From the NCBI GenBank assembly GCA_040217695.1, contig JBEHWO010000001.1:1-64000 (forward strand): DNA of 64,000 bases, read 5' to 3'. Positions within the stretch are counted from its first letter, which is position 1. Each line of letters starts with the position of its first letter. The notes beneath the pieces are model-generated. The model searched no databases, was not told where the DNA came from, and saw only the letters and a list, made by a program, of their open reading frames with translations. This stretch comes from CALARM01 sp040217695 (GTDB lineage: Bacteria; Vulcanimicrobiota; SpSt-956; JAKJGF01). Positions 61,064 to 64,000 of this stretch are shown in pieces. Both the position numbers and the translations under genes were made by a program.

Positions 61064-62694
61064 AAAAATCCTTTCTCCATTATATAAATCTTCTTAATCC
61101 CCAGTCTCTCCATAAAATATCTGTCATGAGTAATTACCAGCAGTCCTCCCGTAAATTCACATAGAGCCTCTTCCAGTCTTTCCATGCTGTCTATATCCAT
61201 ATGACTCGTAGGTTCATCCAGAAGAAGGGTATTTACCCCCGAAGCCATGAGTTTTACCAGAATCAGTTTAATTCTTTCTCCGTAACTCAGAGATCCCACC
61301 TGTTTGAAAACATCTTCACCTTTAAAAAGCATTCTGTGAAGATAAGTCCTTGCTTCCCCTTCTTCCATATTGATAGAAGAACGAAATTCCTCTATAACTG
61401 TTCTTTCCATCCTGAGAGTTTCCGTTTCATCCTGCGGTAAATATCCGGGAACAGTGCCTGGCCATATGATGACTTCCCCCGAAAAATTTTTAATTTTTCC
61501 TGCGATTATCTTCATTAAAGTGCTTTTCCCGGAACCGTTCTGACCCGTTATAGCAATCTTTTCACCGCAGGACAGTTCCATAGTGGCACCGGAAAAAAGC
61601 CTTCTGCCATCGGGAAGCGAAAAAGCTGCATCTCTTACAGTGAACAGAGATTTTCCTTTTTTTATATCATCTGCAAGCTTTATTCTTACATTCTCCAGTT
61701 CCCATGGTTTATCTATACGGTTTTCTTCGGAAAGCATTTTCTGGAGTTTTCTTTCCCTTACGACAGCTTTCCTTGCAACCTTTCTTGCCTTTGACCTGGG
61801 GAAAAAGTGTATTGTAGAAAGTTCTGTCTTTATGGCATAACCTTTGGTATTACTTATATCTGCCTTTATAGCGGCGATTTTTGCCTGCTGTTCATTATAG
61901 TTTTCCCTGTGCTTCTCTTTTTCTTTTTCCTGTTCTTTTACATAAAAGGAATAATTTCCGCTGTAGACTTTTGCTGTGCCGGCCGGTATTGATATATTAA
62001 TGATATCTGTGGCAACAGTGTCTAAAAATTTCCTGTCATGAGATACAAAGAGAAGAGAGCCGGGAAAATCAAGCAAAAATTTTTCAAGCCATAAAAGGGA
62101 TTTAATATCCAGATAATTTGTCGGTTCATCCAGTAATAAAAGATCGGGATTTCCTGCAAGAATCCCTGCAAGAGCTACTTTGATCTTCTGACCACCGCTT
62201 AAATTCAGGAATTTTATATTACATTCAGGTGTTATATGAGAGTCTATATTCAGTTTTTCAAATATGTGACAGAGATTTTCTCCGTAGAGATAACCGCCGA
62301 GTGATTCAAAACCACTCATGGTTTTTTCATAATCAGCCAGTATGTCCTCTAAACCTTCATTGAAACCGGGATTTTCCATGATTTTTTCGAGCCTGTGAAG
62401 TTTTTCCGTATATGGTTTTACAGGCTCCCAGAGAAAATCCTTTACTGTTATATAAGGTCTGTTATAAAGTTCCGAAAACCCCTGGGGGAGATAACCGGTT
62501 CTTATAGTGCCTGTTATTATTTCTCCTCTGTCAGGTTTTTCTTCACCTGATATCAATTTAAAAAGGGTAGACTTACCGCAGCCGTTTCTGCCTGTTAAGC
62601 CTGCCCTCTGACCTTTGTTTATTATAAACGAAATATCACTTAATAATTTTCTTGCACCTATATATTTGGTTACAGATTTGAGTTGAAGTATCAT
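61042..62694 (-). CDS. ABC-F subfamily ATPase (ribosome-associated)
   Basis: 550 aa, two ATPase domains and no membrane segments. NBD1: GRNGCGKSTL, LSGGQKIKVALAG, LLLLDEPTNYLD. A long charged interdomain linker (about 235-330, KEQEKEKEKHREN...KARKVARKAVVRERKLQK) follows. NBD2: GQNGSGKSTL, LSYGERIKL, LLLDEPTSHMD. ABC-F proteins bind the ribosomal E site and either regulate translation or protect against antibiotics. The leader carries a tiny open frame and a hairpin over the ribosome site (62695-62803), typical of the antibiotic-protection branch. Start ATG 62694 with AAAGGAGG. Confidence 0.92.
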   Translation of the reverse strand: MILQLKSVTKYIGARKLLSDISFIINKGQRAGLTGRNGCGKSTLFKLISGEEKPDRGEIITGTIRTGYLPQGFSELYNRPYITVKDFLWEPVKPYTEKLHRLEKIMENPGFNEGLEDILADYEKTMSGFESLGGYLYGENLCHIFEKLNIDSHITPECNIKFLNLSGGQKIKVALAGILAGNPDLLLLDEPTNYLDIKSLLWLEKFLLDFPGSLLFVSHDRKFLDTVATDIINISIPAGTAKVYSGNYSFYVKEQEKEKEKHRENYNEQQAKIAAIKADISNTKGYAIKTELSTIHFFPRSKARKVARKAVVRERKLQKMLSEENRIDKPWELENVRIKLADDIKKGKSLFTVRDAAFSLPDGRRLFSGATMELSCGEKIAITGQNGSGKSTLMKIIAGKIKNFSGEVIIWPGTVPGYLPQDETETLRMERTVIEEFRSSINMEEGEARTYLHRMLFKGEDVFKQVGSLSYGERIKLILVKLMASGVNTLLLDEPTSHMDIDSMERLEEALCEFTGGLLVITHDRYFMERLGIKKIYIMEKGFLRVSGES

Positions 62695-62803
62695 TATAAG
62701 TGTTCCCTCCTTTCAGAAATAAAGAAAGGCTCAGAGGATGCATATAGGCTGACTGAGAATAATCCTCATAAATGGAACACTTATTTTTTCATCTTCTCAC
62801 CCC
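62695..62803 (-). promoter_or_regulatory. Attenuator-like leader of the ABC-F gene
   Basis: On the transcript, ATAAGTGTTCC (62784-62774) is perfectly complementary to GGAACACTTAT (62706-62696), the bases between the Shine-Dalgarno and the start codon. A second hairpin CCTTTC/GAAAGG (62729-62709) covers the 5' part of the GGAGG. The left arm contains the stop codon of a three-codon open frame. A ribosome stalled there would cover the arm and free the ABC-F start. Confidence 0.6.
62781..62792 (-). CDS. Three-codon leader peptide Met-Lys-Lys (candidate)
   Basis: ATG AAA AAA TAA preceded by AAGGGGTGAGAAG, a good ribosome-binding site. The stop overlaps the left arm of the leader hairpin. Inferred regulatory uORF of the ABC-F gene; there is no homology evidence because of its size. 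Confidence 0.45.
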   Translation of the reverse strand: MKK

Positions 62804-62807
62804 TTAA

Positions 62808-62832
62808 GGCGTGACGCGTAACGCGTGACATT
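62808..62832. repeat. Short CGTGACG/CGTAACG array
   Basis: Two to three heptads between the ABC-F leader and the divergent promoter at 62881. Confidence 0.6.
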
Positions 62833-62880
62833 CAGTTACGTTCTCAGTATAAAAATTTTTATGGTGAATGTCAAGTGCTT

Positions 62881-62909
62881 TTGCAATAGAAAAAAAGCTA
62901 TGGTATAAT
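62881..62909 (+). promoter_or_regulatory. Sigma-70-like promoter
   Basis: TTGCAA and TATAAT with a 17-base spacer; the best promoter match in the window. It drives the 63043 gene through a leader made of a composite repeat. Confidence 0.75.
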
Positions 62910-62910
62910 T

Positions 62911-63022
62911 TACGTGAGTCGTGAGTAGTTAAGAGTGAAAAGTGAAGAGTGAAAAGTGAGCAGTAGGGGCGAACCCCCTGTGGTCGCCCGGTACCGGTAA
63001 ACCACGCGTCACCCGTTACGAA
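62911..63022. repeat. Inverted composite repeat (GTGAAAA heptads - hairpin - CGTNACG heptads)
   Basis: GTGAGTC/GTGAGTA/GTGAAAA/GTGAAGA units, GGGGCGAACCCCC...GGTCGCCCGGTACCGGT hairpin (about 62966-62998), then CGCGTCACCCGTTACG. It lies just downstream of the 62881 promoter. Confidence 0.82.
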
Positions 63023-63042
63023 TAGAAAGGCAGTGAGTTCAA

Positions 63043-63522
63043 ATGGCCCTGGCATGTCCAGTATGCAGAAAAGTAGCTATGAAATTAGAAAGAGACCCGG
63101 TAAGCGGTCTTGAAATAGACATATGCCCGTCCTGTTCCGGCATGTGGTTTGATGCAAAGGAATTGAATCAGTTTTTTGAAAGCCCTACCCTCAGAATGAA
63201 ATTTTTTCTATCTGAAGAATCCATGCCCTTACAGGCAGTAGGCTATACAATCACAACAAGAGCCAGAATATGTCCGAGATGTAAAATATCTCTCATGGAA
63301 AAATTATTCGGTGATGTAACTATAGATGTATGCCATAAATGCCAGGGTCTGTGGCTTGATGAAGGAGAACTTCAGAGGATAGTGATTGCCTACAAAAAAG
63401 GCCACAGAGGTGATAAAGCAATTTCACAGGAACTGTCAGTAGGACTGACAGGAAAAGAAGAAAGACCTTCTCTCGGTGAAGTTATTCATGTATTGAAAGC
63501 CTTTCTCGGTATAAAATTATAA
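63043..63522 (+). CDS. Double TFIIB-type zinc-ribbon protein
   Basis: 159 aa. Two zf-TFIIB (PF13453-like) modules: CPVCRKVAMKLERDPVSGLEIDICPSCSGMWFDAKEL (about 5-41) and CPRCKISLMEKLFGDVTIDVCHKCQGLWLDEGEL (about 79-112), each with two CxxC pairs and the conserved GxWxDxxEL tail. Such small proteins probably bind nucleic acid or act as assembly factors; no specific role is known. ATG 63043 is preceded by GAAAGG. Cytosolic. Confidence 0.88.
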   Translation: MALACPVCRKVAMKLERDPVSGLEIDICPSCSGMWFDAKELNQFFESPTLRMKFFLSEESMPLQAVGYTITTRARICPRCKISLMEKLFGDVTIDVCHKCQGLWLDEGELQRIVIAYKKGHRGDKAISQELSVGLTGKEERPSLGEVIHVLKAFLGIKL

Positions 63523-63576
63523 TAGAGTTTTAGGGACTGTAAGAAAATAACTCTGGCAAATTATGGTTTTTGTCCT

Positions 63577-63608
63577 CGCGTCACGCGTAACGCGTTACGC
63601 GTCACGAT
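63577..63608. repeat. CGTCACG/CGTAACG array
   Basis: CTCGCGTCACG, CGTAACG, CGTTACG, CGTCACG between the zinc-ribbon gene and the convergent pilin-like gene. Confidence 0.72.
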
Positions 63609-63642
63609 TGTAAATATGATAAGGTTATTTTTTTACAACCCC

Positions 63643-64000
63643 TTACTTTACCCATGCAGCCGGTATAATACCTCTGGAAGAACTGTATTGAGGGTAATTA
63701 CCCTGAAATTTTCCGTCTTCACTTCCATGTACCGAATTACCGGGACAGCAGAGAGTGAATGATTTTCTGTCTGAAGATGTTATATAGATATAAGCCTGGT
63801 TTGAAAAAGGACATTTAAGTTCTTTTATATAACCCAGACGAACAATAGAGGAAATACCCGGGGGATAACAGTTTCTATCTGTAAAGCACATTTCCAGGCC
63901 GATTGCTGTGTCCTTTAGATTTCTCATACATTCATTTCTTTGCCCTGTTCCGCTTCCCCTCTTTACGGCCGGTATCGTTTTTTCCCTGCTTATATCAGGC
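63643..64000 (-). CDS. Type IV pilin-like / pseudopilin protein (partial, 5' end beyond window)
   Basis: The frame is open from the right edge to a stop at 63643; an internal ATG at 63927 is not the start, because coding continues upstream (DISREKTIPAVKRGSGTGQRNEC). NECMRNLKDTAIGLEMCFTDRNCYP matches the conserved region after the N-terminal helix of pilin-like proteins (CxxNLKxIxxALEMYxxDxxGYP). Four or more cysteines in the globular part (CPFSNQAYIYI, LCCPGNS) could form disulfides. The hydrophobic N-terminus lies outside the window. Probably a minor pilin or secretion pseudopilin. Confidence 0.65.
   Translation of the reverse strand, partial: PDISREKTIPAVKRGSGTGQRNECMRNLKDTAIGLEMCFTDRNCYPPGISSIVRLGYIKELKCPFSNQAYIYITSSDRKSFTLCCPGNSVHGSEDGKFQGNYPQYSSSRGIIPAAWVK

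Noticed and set aside
1..64000. tRNA or rRNA genes
   Set aside because: I looked through the intergenic regions for cloverleaf-like or rRNA sequence and saw none; a covariance-model scan would be needed to exclude them fully.

Overview
The window is an A+T-rich stretch of bacterial chromosome with dense genes in short directons. It carries an unusual load of G+C-rich short tandem repeats between genes. Gene content suggests an uncultivated, probably diderm bacterium with anaerobic or microaerophilic metabolism: lipoproteins and exported TPR proteins, a CsgG/LpoB-like protein, a pilin-like fragment, ferredoxin-linked electron transfer, butyrate kinase, and much signalling (Ser/Thr kinase, hybrid histidine kinases, a chemosensory operon). 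Phylum-level placement is inference; lineages rich in Ser/Thr kinases, TPR and CHAT proteins fit, but there is no rRNA or other marker here. One perfect canonical parS site (12535-12550) suggests the window lies in the replication-origin half of the chromosome.

Layout. 1-5290: two paralogous polyferredoxin membrane proteins, two paralogous zinc-ribbon membrane proteins, a methyltransferase and a ferredoxin/flavin reductase. 5430-11929 (minus strand): redox and sulfur region holding a selenocysteine peroxiredoxin interrupted by an in-frame UGA, a DUF302 protein, TauE/SafE, SulP, a YeeE/YedE pair and a metallo-beta-lactamase/rhodanese fusion. 12000-15000: parS, a third zinc-ribbon membrane protein, an ankyrin protein and a GNAT enzyme. 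15000-28500: exported beta-propeller protein, TPR-CHAT peptidase, Ycf48-like lipoprotein, DUF4384-TPR, CsgG-TPR and a Ser/Thr kinase with TPRs. 28876-39670: azoreductase, hybrid histidine kinase, GH13 glycosidase, butyrate kinase, exported unknown, PIN/HTH toxin-antitoxin pair, phosphoesterase and DNA methyltransferase. 39870-45793: three neighbours with Asn-rich, signal-peptide-less N-termini (papain-like protease candidate, AGE-family protein, 24-residue-repeat protein) around an AraC regulator. 46120-55835: an alternative chemosensory operon (REC-HK, CheW, CheR-TPR, CheW, MCP, CheA-REC, CheB). 55892-64000: M16 peptidase, zinc-ribbon protein, anthrax-lethal-factor-like metallopeptidase, ABC-F ATPase with an attenuator-like leader, a double zinc-ribbon protein and a pilin-like fragment.

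Between genes lie heptanucleotide tandem arrays. Nearly all share the unit GT(G/A)A-NNN (GTGACGC, GTAACGC, GTGAAAA, GTGAGAA, GTGACCA). They occur alone, as cores of larger palindromic elements, or joined through a G+C hairpin into composites. Several lie between a recognisable promoter and the gene, so they are transcribed as leaders. A separate 131-bp MITE-like element occurs twice, each copy with perfect 6-bp target duplications. The strongest single observations are the UGA-containing peroxiredoxin with a bacterial SECIS-like hairpin, the heptad system, the parS site, the MITE pair and the ABC-F leader.
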